From Acanthosepion esculentum (Eukaryota; Mollusca; Cephalopoda; Sepiida; Sepiidae), in assembly GCA_964036315.1 (NCBI GenBank), contig CAXIWW010000817.1, positions 9,273,501 to 9,337,500 of the forward strand: DNA of 64,000 nucleotides, in the 5' to 3' direction. Below, one piece after another: positions 13,621-27,300 of this stretch (position 1 is its first letter; the number at the start of each line of letters is the position of its first letter). A program made the position numbers and the translations under genes. The notes below the pieces were generated by a model, which did no database searches, had not been told where the DNA came from, and saw only the letters and a list, made by a program, of their open reading frames with translations.

Positions 13621-16600
13621 TGTATAAAAATACATGTTTATATAAAAACTTGCGAACAACACCAGTTGATAGCAAAAGTGCCAACAGCACCACAGCTGAT
13701 AGCAAAAGTGCCAACAGCTGATAGCAAAAGTGCCAACAGCTGATAGCAATAGTGCCAACAGCTGATAGCACCACAGTGCCAACTAGTCCTAGGTCTGACT
13801 ATAAACTACATCTGAAAGCAAGGTTTCTGAACACAAAGGGTCCCAGATATGAGCAAATAGTGACCCCCCACTAAAAAAAAACACTATGAAAGTAAAAAAA
13901 TACATGTTTATATAAAAACTTGCGAACAACACCTGTTGTTAGCAAAAGTGCCAACAGCACCACAGCTGATAGCAAAAGTGCCAACAGCTGATAGCAAAAG
14001 TGCCAACAGCTGATAGCAAAAGTGCCAACAGCTGATACCAAAAGTGCCAAAAGCTGATAGCAAAAGTGCCAACAGCTGATAGCAAAAGTGCCAACAGATG
14101 ATAAAAAAAGTGCCAACAGCTGATAGTAAAAGTGGCAACAGATGATTGCAAAAGTGCCAACAGCTGATAGCAAAAGTGCCAACAGAACGACAGTGCCAAA
14201 TAGTCCTAGGTATGACTATAATCTACATCTGACAGCAAGGCTTCTGATCACAAAGGGTCCCAGCTAGGAGCAAATAGTGACACCCCCACTAAAAGAAACA
14301 CTATGAATGTATAAAAATGCATGTTTATATAAAAACTTGCGAACAACACCAGTTGATAGCAAAAGTGCCAACAGCACCACAGCTGATAGCAAAAGTGCCA
14401 ACAGCTTATAGCAAAAGTGCCAAACGCTGATAGCAAAAGTGCCAACTGCTGATAGCAAAAGTGCAAACAGCTGATAGAAAAAGTGCCAAAAGATGATACC
14501 ACAAGTGCCAACAGCTGATACCAAAAATGCCAAAAGCTGATAGCAAAAGTGCCAACAACTTATAGCAAAAGTGCCAACAGCTGATATCAAAAGTGACAAC
14601 AGCTGACAGCAAAAGTGCCAAAAGCTGATAGGAAAAGTGCCAACAGCAACACAGTGCCAACTAGTCCTAGGTATGACTAAAAACTACATCTGACAGCAAG
14701 TCTTCTGATCACAAAGGGTCCCAGCTATGAGCAAATAGTGACCCCCACTAAAAAAAAAACACTATGAAAGTATAAAAATACATGTTTATATAAAAACTTG
14801 CGAAGAACACCAGTTGATAGCAAAAGTGCCAACAGCTGATAGCAAAAGTGCCAACAGCTGATAGCAAAAGTGCCAACAGCACCACATTGCCAACTAGTCC
14901 TAGGTATGACTATAAACTACATCTGACAGCAAGGCTTCTGAACACACAGGGTCCCAGCTATGAGCAAATAGTGACCCCCCAATAAAAAAAACACTATGAA
15001 TGTATAAAAATACATGTTTATATAAAAACGTGCGAACAACACCAGTTGATAGCAAAAGTGCCAACAGCACCACAGCTGATAGCAAAAGTGCCAACAGCTG
15101 ATAGCAAAAGTGCCAACAGCTGATAGCAAAAGTGCCAACAGCACCACAGTGCCAACTAGTCCTAGGTATGACTATAAACTACATCTGACAGCAAGGCTTC
15201 TGATCACAAAGGGTCACAGCTATGAGCAAATAGTGACCCCCCCTAAAAAAAAACACTATGAATGTATAAAAATACATGTTTATATAAAAACTTGCGAACA
15301 ACACCAGTTGATAGCAAAAGTGCCAACAGCACCACAGTGCCAACTAGTCCTAGGTATGATTATAACCTACATCTGACAGCAAGGCTTCTGATCACAAAGG
15401 GTCCCAGCTATGAGCAAATAGTGACCCCCCACTAAAAAAAACACTATGAAAGTATAAAGATACATGTTTCTATAAAAACTTGCGAACAACAGCAGTTGAT
15501 AGCATAAGTGCCAACAGCACCACAGCTGATAGCAAAAGTGCCAAGAGCTGATACCAAAAGTGCCAACAGCTGATAGCAAAAGTGCCAACAGCACCACAGT
15601 GCCAACTAGTCCTAGGTATGACTATAAACTACATCTGACAGCAAGGCTTCTAATCACAAAGGTTCCAGGCTATGAGCAAATACTGACCCCCCAATAAAAA
15701 AAAAAACAATATGAAAGTATAAAAATACATGTTTATATAAAAACTTGCGAGCAACAACAGTTGATAGCAAAAGTGCCAACAGCACCACAGCTGATAGCAA
15801 AAGTGCCAACAGCTGATAGCAAAAGAGCCAACAGCTGATAGCAAAAGTGCCAACAGCTGATAGCAAAAGTGCCGACAGCACCACAGTGCCAACTAGTCCT
15901 AGGTATGACTATAAACTACATCTGACAGCAAGGCTTCTGATCACAAAGGGTCCCAGCCATGAGCAAATAGTGACCCTCCACTAAAAAAAAACTCTATGAA
16001 AGTATAAAAATACATGTTTATATAAAAACCTGCGAACAGCACCAGTTGATAGCAAAAGTGCCAACAGCTGATAGCAAAGTGCCAAAAGCTGATAATAAAA
16101 GTGCCAACAGCTGATAGCGAAAGTGCCAACAGCTGATAGCAAATGTGACAACAGCTGATAGCAAAAGTGCCAACAGCACCACAGTGCAAACTAGTCCTAG
16201 GTATGACTATAAACTACATCTGACAGCAAGGCTTCTTATCACAAAGGGTCCCAGCTATGAGCAAATAGTGACCCCCCACTAAAAAATAGAACACTATGAA
16301 AGTAGAAAAATACATATTTATATAAAAACTTGCGAACAACACCAGTTGATAGCAAAAGTGCCAACAGCACCACAGCTGATAGCAAAAGTGCCAACAGCTG
16401 ATAGCAAAAGTGCCAACAGCACCACAGTGCCAACTAGTCCTAGGTATGATTATAAACTACATCTGACAGCAAGGCTTCTGATCACAAAGGGTCTCAGCTA
16501 TGAGCAAATAGTGACCCCCCACTAAAAAAAAACACTATGAAAGTATAAAAATACATGTTTATATAAAAACTTGCGAACAACACCAGTTGATAGCAAAAGT

Positions 16601-18770
16601 GCAAACAGCACCACAGCTGATAGCAAAAGTGCCAACAGCTGATAGCTAAAGTGCCCACAGCTGATAGCAAAAGTGCCAACAGATGATACCAAAAGTGCCA
16701 AAAGCTGATAGCAAATGTGCCAACAGATGATACCAAAAGTGCCAACAGCTGAAAACAAAAGTACCAACAGCTGATAGCAAACGGGCCAACAGCACCACAG
16801 TGCCAACTAGTCCTAGGTATGACTATAAACTACATCTGACAGCAAGGCTTCTGATCACAAAGGGTCCCAGCTATGAGCAAATAGTGACCCCCCACTAAAA
16901 TAAAATACACTATGAAAGTATAAAAATACATATTTATATAAAAACTTGCGAACAACACCAGTTGATAGCAAAAGTGCCAACAGCACCACAGCTGATAGCA
17001 AAAGTGCCAACAGCTGATAGCAAACGTGCCAACAGCTGATAGCAAAAGTGGAAACAGATGATACCAAAAGTGCCAAAAGCTGATAGCAAATGTGCCAACA
17101 GCTGATAGCAAAAGTGCAAACAGATGATACCAAAAGTGCCAAAAGCTGATAGCAAATGTGCCAACAGCTGATAGCAAAAGTGCAAACAGATGATTCCAAA
17201 AGTGCCAAAAGCTGAGAGCAAATGTGCCAACAGATGATACCAAAAGTGCCAACAGCTGATAGCAAAAGTGACAACAGCTGACAGCAAAAGTGCCAACAGC
17301 TGATAGCAAAAGTGCCAACAGCTGATAGCAAAAGTGCCAACAGAACCACATTGCCAACTAGTCCTAGGTATGATTATAAACTACATCTGACAGCAAGGCT
17401 TCTGATCACAAAGGGTCCCAGCTATAAGCAAATAGTGACCCCCCACTAAAAAAAAAACACTATGAAAGTATAAAAATACATGTTTATATAAAAACATGCG
17501 AACAACACCAGTTGATAGCAAAAGTGCGAACAGCACCACAGCTGATAGCAAAAGTGCCAACAGATGATACCAAAAGTGCCAACAGCTGATAGCAAAAGTG
17601 CCAACAGCTGACAGCAAAAGGGCCAACAGCTGATAGCAAAAGTGCCAACAGCTGATAGCAAATGTGCCAATAGCTGATAGAAAAAGTGCCAACAGCTGAT
17701 AGCAAAAGTGCCAACAGCTGATAGCAAACGTGCCAACAGCTGATAGCAAAAGTGCCGAAAGCTGATAGCAAAAGTGCCAACAGCTGATAGCAAAAGTGCC
17801 AACAGCTGATAGCAAATGTGCCAACAGCTGATAGCAAATGTGCCAACAGATTATTCCAAAGGTGCCAACAGCTGATAGCAAAAATGCCAACAGCTGATAG
17901 CACAAGTGCCAACAGCTGATTGCAAAAGTGCTAACAGCTGATAGCAAAAGTGCCAACAGCTGATACCAAAAGTGCCAAAAGCTTATAGCAAAAGTGCCAA
18001 CAACTGAGAGCAATAGTGCCAACAGCTGATAGCAAAAGTGACAACAGCTGATAGCAAAAGTGCCAAAAGCTGATAGCAAAAGTGCCAACAGCACCACTGT
18101 GCCAACTAGTCCTAGGTATGACTATAAACTACATCTGACAGCAAGTCTTCTGATCACAAAGGGTCCCAGCTATGAGCAAATAGTGACCCCCACTAAAATA
18201 AAAACACTATGAAAGTATAAATATACATGTTTATATAAAAACTTGCGAACAACACCAGTTGATAGCAAAAGTGCCAATAGCAACACAGCTGATAGCAAAA
18301 GTGCCAACAGCTGATAGCAAAAGTGCCAACAGCTGATAGCAAAAGTGCCAAAAGCTGATAGCAAAAGTGCCAACAGCTGATAGCAAAAGTGTCAACAGAT
18401 GATAGCAAAAGTGCCAACAGCTGATAGCAAAAGTGCCAAAAGATGATACCACAAGTGCCAACAGCACCACAGTAAAGATTAGTCCTAGGTATGACTATAA
18501 ACTACATCTGACAGCAAGGCTTCTGATCACAAAGGTCACAGCTATGAGCAAATAATGACCCCTCAGTAAAAAAAAACAATATGAAAGTATAAAAATACAT
18601 GTTTATATAAAAACTTGCGAACAACACCAGTTGATAGCAAAAGTGCCAACAGCACCAGAGCTGATAGCAAAAGTGCCAACAGCTGATAGCAAAAGTTCCA
18701 ACAGCTGATACCAAAAGTGCCAACAGCTGATAGCAAAAGTGCCAACAGATGATAGTAAAAGTGCCAACAG

Positions 18771-20182
18771 CAGAAATCTTGCTGTCAGATGTAGTTTATC
18801 GTCATACCTTGAACTAGTTGGCACTGTGGTGCTGTTGGCACTTTTGCTATCAGCTCTTGGCACATTTGCTATCAGCTGTGGTGCTGTTTGCACTTTTCCT
18901 ATCAACTGGTGTTGTTCACAAGTTTTTATATAAACATGTATATTTTTACTTTCATTGTGTTTTTTTTTAGTGGGGTGTCACTATTTGCTCATAGCTGGGA
19001 CCCTTTGTGATCAGAAGCCTTGCTGTCAGATGTAGTTTATAATCATACCTAGGACTAGTTGGCACTGTAGTGCTGTTGGCACTTTTGCTATCAGCTGTTG
19101 GCACTTTTGCCATCAGCTGTTGGCACTTTTGCTATCAGCTGTTGGCACTTTTCCTATCAGCTGTTGGCACTTTTCCTATCAGCTGTGGTGCTGTTGGCAC
19201 TTTTGCTATCAACTGGTGTTGTTCGCAAGTTTTTATAGAAACATGTATTTTTATACTTTCATAGTGTTTTTTTTAGTGGGGGGTCACTATTTGCTCATAG
19301 CTGGGACCCTTTGTGATCAGAAGCCTTGCTGTCAGATGTAGTTTATAGTCATACCTAGGACTAGTTGGCACTGTGGTGCTGTTGGCACGTTTGCTATCAG
19401 CTGTTGGTACTTTTGCTATCAGCTGTTGGCACTTTTGGTATCATCTGTTGGCACATTTGCTATCAGCTGTTGGCACATTTGCTATCAGCTTTTGGCCCTT
19501 TTGTTATCATCTGTTGGCACTTTTGCTATCAGCTGTTGGCACTTTTGCTATCAGCTGTTGGCACTTTTGCTATCAGCTGTGGTGCTGTTTGCACTTTTGC
19601 TATCAACTGGTGTTGTTCGCAAGTTTTTATATAAACATGTATTTTTATACTTTCATAGTGTTTTTTTTTTTAGTGGGGGGTCACTATTTGCTCATAGCTG
19701 AGACCCTTTGTGATCAGAAGCCTTGCTGTCAGATGTAGTTTATAATCATACCTAGGACTAGTTGGCACTGTGGTGCTGTTGGCACTTTTGCTATCAGCTG
19801 TTGGCACTTTTGCTATCAGCTGTTGGCACTTTTGCTATCAGCTTTTGGCACTTTTGCTATCAGCTGTTGGCACTTTTGCTATCAGCTGTTGGCTCTTTTG
19901 CTATCAGCTGTTGGCACTTTTGCTATCAGCTGTGGTGCTGTTGGCACTTTTGCTATCAACTGTTGTTGCTCGCAAGTTTTTATATAAACATGTATTTTTA
20001 TACTTTCATAGTGTTTTTTTTTAGTGGGGGGTCACTATTTGCTCATAGCTGTGACCCTTTGTGATCAGAAGCCTTGCTGTCAGATGTAGTTTATAGTCCT
20101 ACCTAGGACTAGGGCACTTTTGCTATCAGCTGTTGGCACTTTTGCTATCAGCTGTGGTGCTGTTGGCACTTTTGCTATCAAC
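18771..20182 (-). repeat. Satellite A in inverted orientation
   Basis: From about 18771 the same 22-bp units and spacers appear as reverse complement (TTGGCACTTTTGCTATCAGC; spacer read as GTCATACCTAGGACTAGTTG). The flip occurs inside a spacer: the 22-mer run ends at GTGCCAACAG and is followed at once by a slightly altered reverse-complement spacer end (CAGAAATCTTGCTGTCAG). About five composite units follow. The last is damaged by a deletion at about 20110 (ACTAGGGCAC) and ends at CTATCAACTG, where the retrotransposon terminal repeat begins. Confidence 0.93.
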
Positions 20183-22632
<2,450 letters not shown>

Positions 22633-24177
22633 GTGTCGGACACCCTGACTGGTCGAGCGCGCGTACACACCAAGGCGGCAAATGAAATGCTCATCAGGAG
22701 GCGGCTGAGCACTCTTAAGGAGCTCGTGGAGGAGTATCAGCTGACCGTGAATGTGACACTGGTCCCTTCGGCGCTGAATATAGCTGATGGACTGACAAGA
22801 GTACCGCAGCGGTGGTTTGACTCGATGAAGACGAGCAATGGGCCCAGGCCAATGATTGGCGCCACCCATGTGGACGAACTGGATGTAGATCAAATCATGT
22901 CCATCCACAGGAACAGTGGTCACCCAGGAGTGCGGCGTACCACCTACTTTGCAAGGAGAATCTGTCCATCAACAACCAAAGCAGCCGTCAGATCAGCTGT
23001 ACGGACATGTGAGGAAAGTCAGTCCATAGACCCCGCACCAGTGCGCTGGAAAAAGGGAAAGCTCAAGGTATGTGAGAACTGGCACAGACTGGGGATGGAT
23101 ATCACCCACTATGGTGCCCATCATTTCTTGACGCTGACAGATTGCGGCCCGTCGCGTTTTTCTCTCTGGAAGCAGTTGGCAAGACAAGACTCGGCGGCCG
23201 TCATTCGCCAGCTAAATGAAGTGTTCCTTGAGCGGGGCCCACCCCGTGAGCTACTCATGGACAATGACCCAGCTTTCAGCAGCAGGGAAATCGGAGCCTT
23301 CGCGCGCAGGTGGGGCGTCAACTTGCGGTTCCGTTGTGCATATGCCCCAGCTGGGAATGGCATAGCGGAGCGATGCCACCGTACAGTGAAGCGAATTGCG
23401 GCAAGAATGCGCTGTACCATCCAGGAAGCCGTCTACTGGTACAACGTCACACCAAAAGACGGTACATCACCCCAGACTGCGCCCGCCAACAGGATCCACC
23501 AGTACGAACTGAGGGTGAAAGGGATTGACGCCCCTACAACGACTTTAGACCCTGGGAACGGTCCCTACCAAGTCGGGGATCGCGTGTGGGTCAAGGCGCC
23601 TATGAGTCGGTGCACCACCAAATTCAACGAGGGTCGGGTGTCGAAAGTAATCAGCCCGCAGTCATGTCTGGTGGACGGAATACCCCGCCACGTTAAGGAT
23701 TTACGCCCGCGCCGCAGTTACGACGCGTCTGAGGAAGATACCGACGACACGTCTGAGAGCGGGGCGGAAAGTTTGCTGCTGGAGGAGAGCGTGGAATGCG
23801 TCGATCCATCTGAAAGAGTAGCAGATTCCCCCGTTGACGCTCTACCCGAAGTGGGAGCGAGATCAGAGCCCCCCGCCCTGCCCTTACGCAGAAGCACCCG
23901 TCGGAAACGACCGCCGCCGAGCTGCCACCTTTGTGATCATGAGATCAGGGAGGGGTGTGATGACTTACCTAGGAACTCAAAGCGCGTACGGACGTGTCTT
24001 GCCTGCGTGGCGAATCCGGCAAGAAACATGGCCGCGTGTGAAGACGCGTTCTATGCGCGCCGGTCTCGTTCAGAACGAGATTGCGCAACAACGCATGCAA
24101 ATTTTACAGTGTCGGAGTGCCATAAAAAGGAAAGCGGCACAGATAGATTCAGTTTTTCGGCGGACTTCGTGGAATAG
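22633..24177 (+). pseudogene. pol: Pol part 2: RNase H C-terminus, integrase and Cys-rich tail, cut off by the upstream stop
   Basis: This 514-codon frame is in register with the upstream pol frame but separated from it by TAG at 22630–22632, and it has no strong ATG of its own. It starts with the end of RNase H, including Asp at 22786 in NIADGLTR. The integrase N-terminal finger has His at 22906 and 22921 and Cys at 23008, but the expected second Cys position is Ser (23017–23019), so zinc binding is probably impaired. The core keeps a complete D,D-35-E triad: Asp 23098, Asp 23260 and Glu 23368. A GPY/F-like region follows (YQVGDRVWVK to VKDLRPRR, about 23566–23712), then an acidic, low-complexity linker. 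The tail has six cysteines spaced C-X2-C-X7-C-X12-C-X2-C-X10-C at 23923–24039. It ends with TAG at 24175–24177. Integrase would insert the cDNA into the genome, but this copy should not make it. Confidence 0.87.
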
Positions 24178-24242
24178 AGTTGGACGTACGAACTGACTGA
24201 CTAGCGTACTAAGAGGCGGTTATAGCCTGTACGTCTGATTCC

Positions 24243-24339
24243 GGTGGAAAGGAGTATTGAAATCTCTTTCTGTGTAGCGACGGCCGAGAAGAACAGCTCG
24301 TGTCACCGTGCAATTTATTTTGTGTCGTTACTGTCTACA
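24243..24339 (+). repeat. 3' terminal direct repeat (LTR)
   Basis: 97 bp matching 20183–20279 at about 91%; the first base pair is GG instead of TG. It ends CTACA and runs directly into satellite C (GTTTCCTGGGTGGGG), a phase that also occurs inside the C array (for example about 25059), so the right end appears to lie within a C unit. Confidence 0.8.
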
Positions 24340-27300
24340 GTTTCCTGGGTGGGGGGTCGTCTGCGTGGGACTTTCTGGGACTGGGGGTCGTCTGCGTGGG
24401 ACTGTCTGGGACGGTCTCTTGGGTGTCGTCTGTTTGGAACTTTCTTGGACTGTCTCCTGGGTGGGGCTCGTCTGCGTGGGACTTTCTGGGACTGGGGGTC
24501 TTCTGCGTGGGACTTTCTGGGATTGGGGGTTGTCTGTGTGGGACTTTCTTGGACTGGGGGTCGTCTGCGTGGGACTTTCTGGGACTGTCTCCTGGGTGGG
24601 GGGTCGTCTGTTTGGGACCTTCTGGGACTGTCTCCTTGATGGGGGGTCGTCTGCGTGGGACTTTCTGGGACTGGGGCTCGTCTCCGTGGGACTTTCTGGG
24701 ACAGTCTCCTGGGTGGGGGGTCTTCTGTGTGGGACTTTCTGGGACTGTCTCCTGGGTGGGGGTCGTCTGTTTGGGACTTTCTCCTGGGTGGAGGGGTCGT
24801 CTGCGTGGGAATTTATGTGACAGGGGGTCGTCTGCGTGGGACTTTCTGGGACTGGGGGTCGTCTGAGTGGGACTATCTGGGACTGGGGGTCGTCTGCGTG
24901 GGACTTTCTGGGACTGTCTCCTGGGTGGGGGGTCGTCTGCGTGGGACTTTCTGGGACTGGGGGTCGTCTGCGTGGGACTTTCTGGGACTGGGGGTCGTCT
25001 GCGTGGGACTTTATGGGACTGTCTCCTGGGTGGGGGGTCGTCTGCGTAGGACTTTCTTGTACTGTTTCCTGGGTGGGGCGTCGTCTGCGTGGGACTTTCT
25101 GGGACTGGGGGTCGTCTGCGTGGGAGTTTCTGGGACTGTCTCCTGTCTGGGGGGTCGTCTGCGTGGGACTTTCTGGGACTGGGGGTCGTCTGCGTGGGGT
25201 CTTTCTGGGACTGTCTCCTGGGTGGGGGTCGTCTGCGTGGGACTTTGTGGGACTGTCTTCTAGGTGGTGGGTCGTCTGCGTGGGACTTTCTGGGACTGGG
25301 GGTCGTCTGCGTGGGACTTTCTCTGACTGGGGTGGTCTGCATGGGACTTTCTGGGATTGTCTCCTGCGTGGAGGGTCGTCTGCGTGGGTCTTTCTGGGAC
25401 TGTCTCCTGGGTGGGACATTCTGGGACTGGGGTCGTCTGCGTGGGACTTTCTGGGACTGTCTCCTGGGTGGGGGGTCGTCTGCTTTGGTTTTTCTGGGAC
25501 TTGGGGTAGTCTGCGTGGGACTTTCTGGGACTGGGGTCGTCTGCGTGGGACTTTCTGGGACAGTCTCCTGGGTATGGGGTCGTCTGCGTGTGACTTTCTG
25601 GGACTGTCTCCTGTGTGGGGGGTCGTCTGCGTGGGAATTTCTGGGACAGGGGGTCGTCTACTAGGGACTTTCTGGGACTGACTCCTGGGTGGGGGCGTCG
25701 TCTGCGTGGGACTTTCTGGGACTGGGGGTCGTCTGCGTGGGACTTTCTGGGACTAAGGGTCGTCTGCGTGGGACTTTCTGGGACTGTCTCCTGGGTGGGG
25801 GTTCGTCTACGTGTGACTTTCTGGGACTGGGGGTCGTCTGCGTGGGACTTTCTAAGATTTGGGGTCGTCTGCGTGGGACTTTCTGGGACTGTCTCTTAGG
25901 TGGGGGGTCGTCTGTTTGGGACTTTCTTGGACTGTCTCCTAGGTGGGGGTCGTCTGCATGGGACTTTCTGGAACTGTGGGTCGTCTGCGTGGGACTTTCT
26001 GGGATTGGGGGTCGTGTGTGAGGGACTTTCTTGGATTGGGGTCGTCTGCGTGGGACTTTCTGGGACTGTCTCCTGGGTGGGGAGTCGTCTGTTTGGGACG
26101 TTCTGGGACTGTCTCCTGGTTGGGGAGTCGACTGTTGGGACTTTCTGCGACTGTCTCCTGGATTGGGGGGCGTCGGCGTGGGACCTTCTGGGACTGTCTC
26201 CTGGGTGGGGGGTCGTCTGCGTGGGACTTTCTGGGACTGGGGGTCGTCTCCGTGGGACTTTCTGGGACTGTCTCCTGTCTGAGGGGTCGTCTGCGTGGGA
26301 CTTTCTGGGACTGTCTCCTGTCTGGGGGGTCGTCTGCTAGGGGAATTTCTGGGACAGGGGGTCGTCTACTAGGGACTTTCTGGGACTGACTCCTGGGTGG
26401 GGGGTCGTCTGCGTGGGACTTTCTGGGACTGGGGGTCGTCTGCGTGAGACTTTCTGGGATTGGGGGTCGTGTGTGTGCGACTTTCTTGGACTGGGGGTCG
26501 TCTGCGTGGGACTTTCTGGTACTGTCTCCTGGGTGGGGAGTCGTCTGTTTGGGACGTTCTGGGACTGTCTCCTGGTTGGGGAGTCGACTGTTGGGACTTT
26601 CTGCGAATGTCTCCTGGATTGGGGGTCGTCGGCGTGGGACCTTCTTGGACTGTCTCCTGGGTGGGGGGTCGTCTGCGTGGGACCTTCTGGGACTGGGGGT
26701 CGTCTGCGTGGGACTTTCTTGGACTGTCTCCTGTCTGGGGGTCGTCTGCGTGGGACTTTCTGGGACTGTCTCCTGTCTGGGTGGTCGTCTGCGTGGGACT
26801 TTCTGGGACTGGGGGTAGTCTGCGTGGGTCTTTCTGGGACTGTCTCCTATGTGGGGGTCGTCTGCCTGGGACTTTGTGGGACTGTCTTCTAGGTGGTGGG
26901 TCGTCTGCGTGGGTTTTTCTGGGACTGGGGGTAGTCTGCGTGGGACTTTCTGGGACTGTGTGTCGTCTGCGTGTGACTTTCTGTGACTGGGGTGGTCTGC
27001 GTGGGACTTTCTGGGACTGTCTCCTGGGTGGAGGGTCGTCTGCGTGGGTCTTTCCTGGACTGGGGGTCGTCTTGGTGGGACATTCTGGGACTGGGGTTGT
27101 CTGCGTGGGACTTTCTGGGACTGTCTCCTGGGTGGGGGGTCGTCTGTTTGGGACCTTCTGGGACTGTCTCCTGGGTGGGGGATCGTCTGCGTGGGTCTTT
27201 CTGGGACTGTCTCCTGGGTGGGGGTCGTCTGCGTGGGACTGTGTGGGACTGGGGTCGTCTGCGTGGGACTTTCTATGACTTGGGGTGGTCTGCGTCGGAC

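Larger units (their letters stand above)
1..18770 (+). repeat. Satellite A: 22-bp tandem repeat with recurrent ~155-bp spacer
   Basis: The basic unit is 22 bp (core CAACAGCTGATAGCAAAAG), with point variants such as TGATACC, TGATAACA and AAAAGCTG. Runs of one to about 25 units are separated by a conserved spacer of about 155 bp. The spacer starts at ACTAGTCCTAGGTATGACT, contains a C6 and an A7–A11 homopolymer, then a TTTATATAAAAACTTGCG stretch, and returns to the 22-mer through CAACACCAGTTGATAGC. I count about 50 spacers, a mean composite period near 375 bp. The left edge is outside the window; position 1 lies inside a spacer. The unit is 1 mod 3 and free of stops on the minus strand, which gives Leu/Ala/Cys/Trp-rich minus-strand open frames that I do not regard as genes. 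Confidence 0.95.

Noticed and set aside
1..18770. Many Leu/Cys/Trp-rich minus-strand frames resembling membrane proteins
   Set aside because: They are the 22-bp unit read in rotating frames, and they end at stops in each spacer.
1..20182. CRISPR-like array (regular short repeats with longer interruptions)
   Set aside because: The 22-mers are directly adjacent, the interruptions are one conserved sequence and not unique spacers, no cas genes are present, and the context is eukaryotic.
24124..24134. Polypurine tract AAAAAGGAAAG
   Set aside because: It lies within the last codons of pol and over 100 bp from the right terminal repeat as I define it; kept only as a weak hint that the LTR may be longer.
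24300..24866. Fusion of a 3' LTR frame with satellite C
   Set aside because: It starts at a GTG and only reflects the open nature of satellite C.
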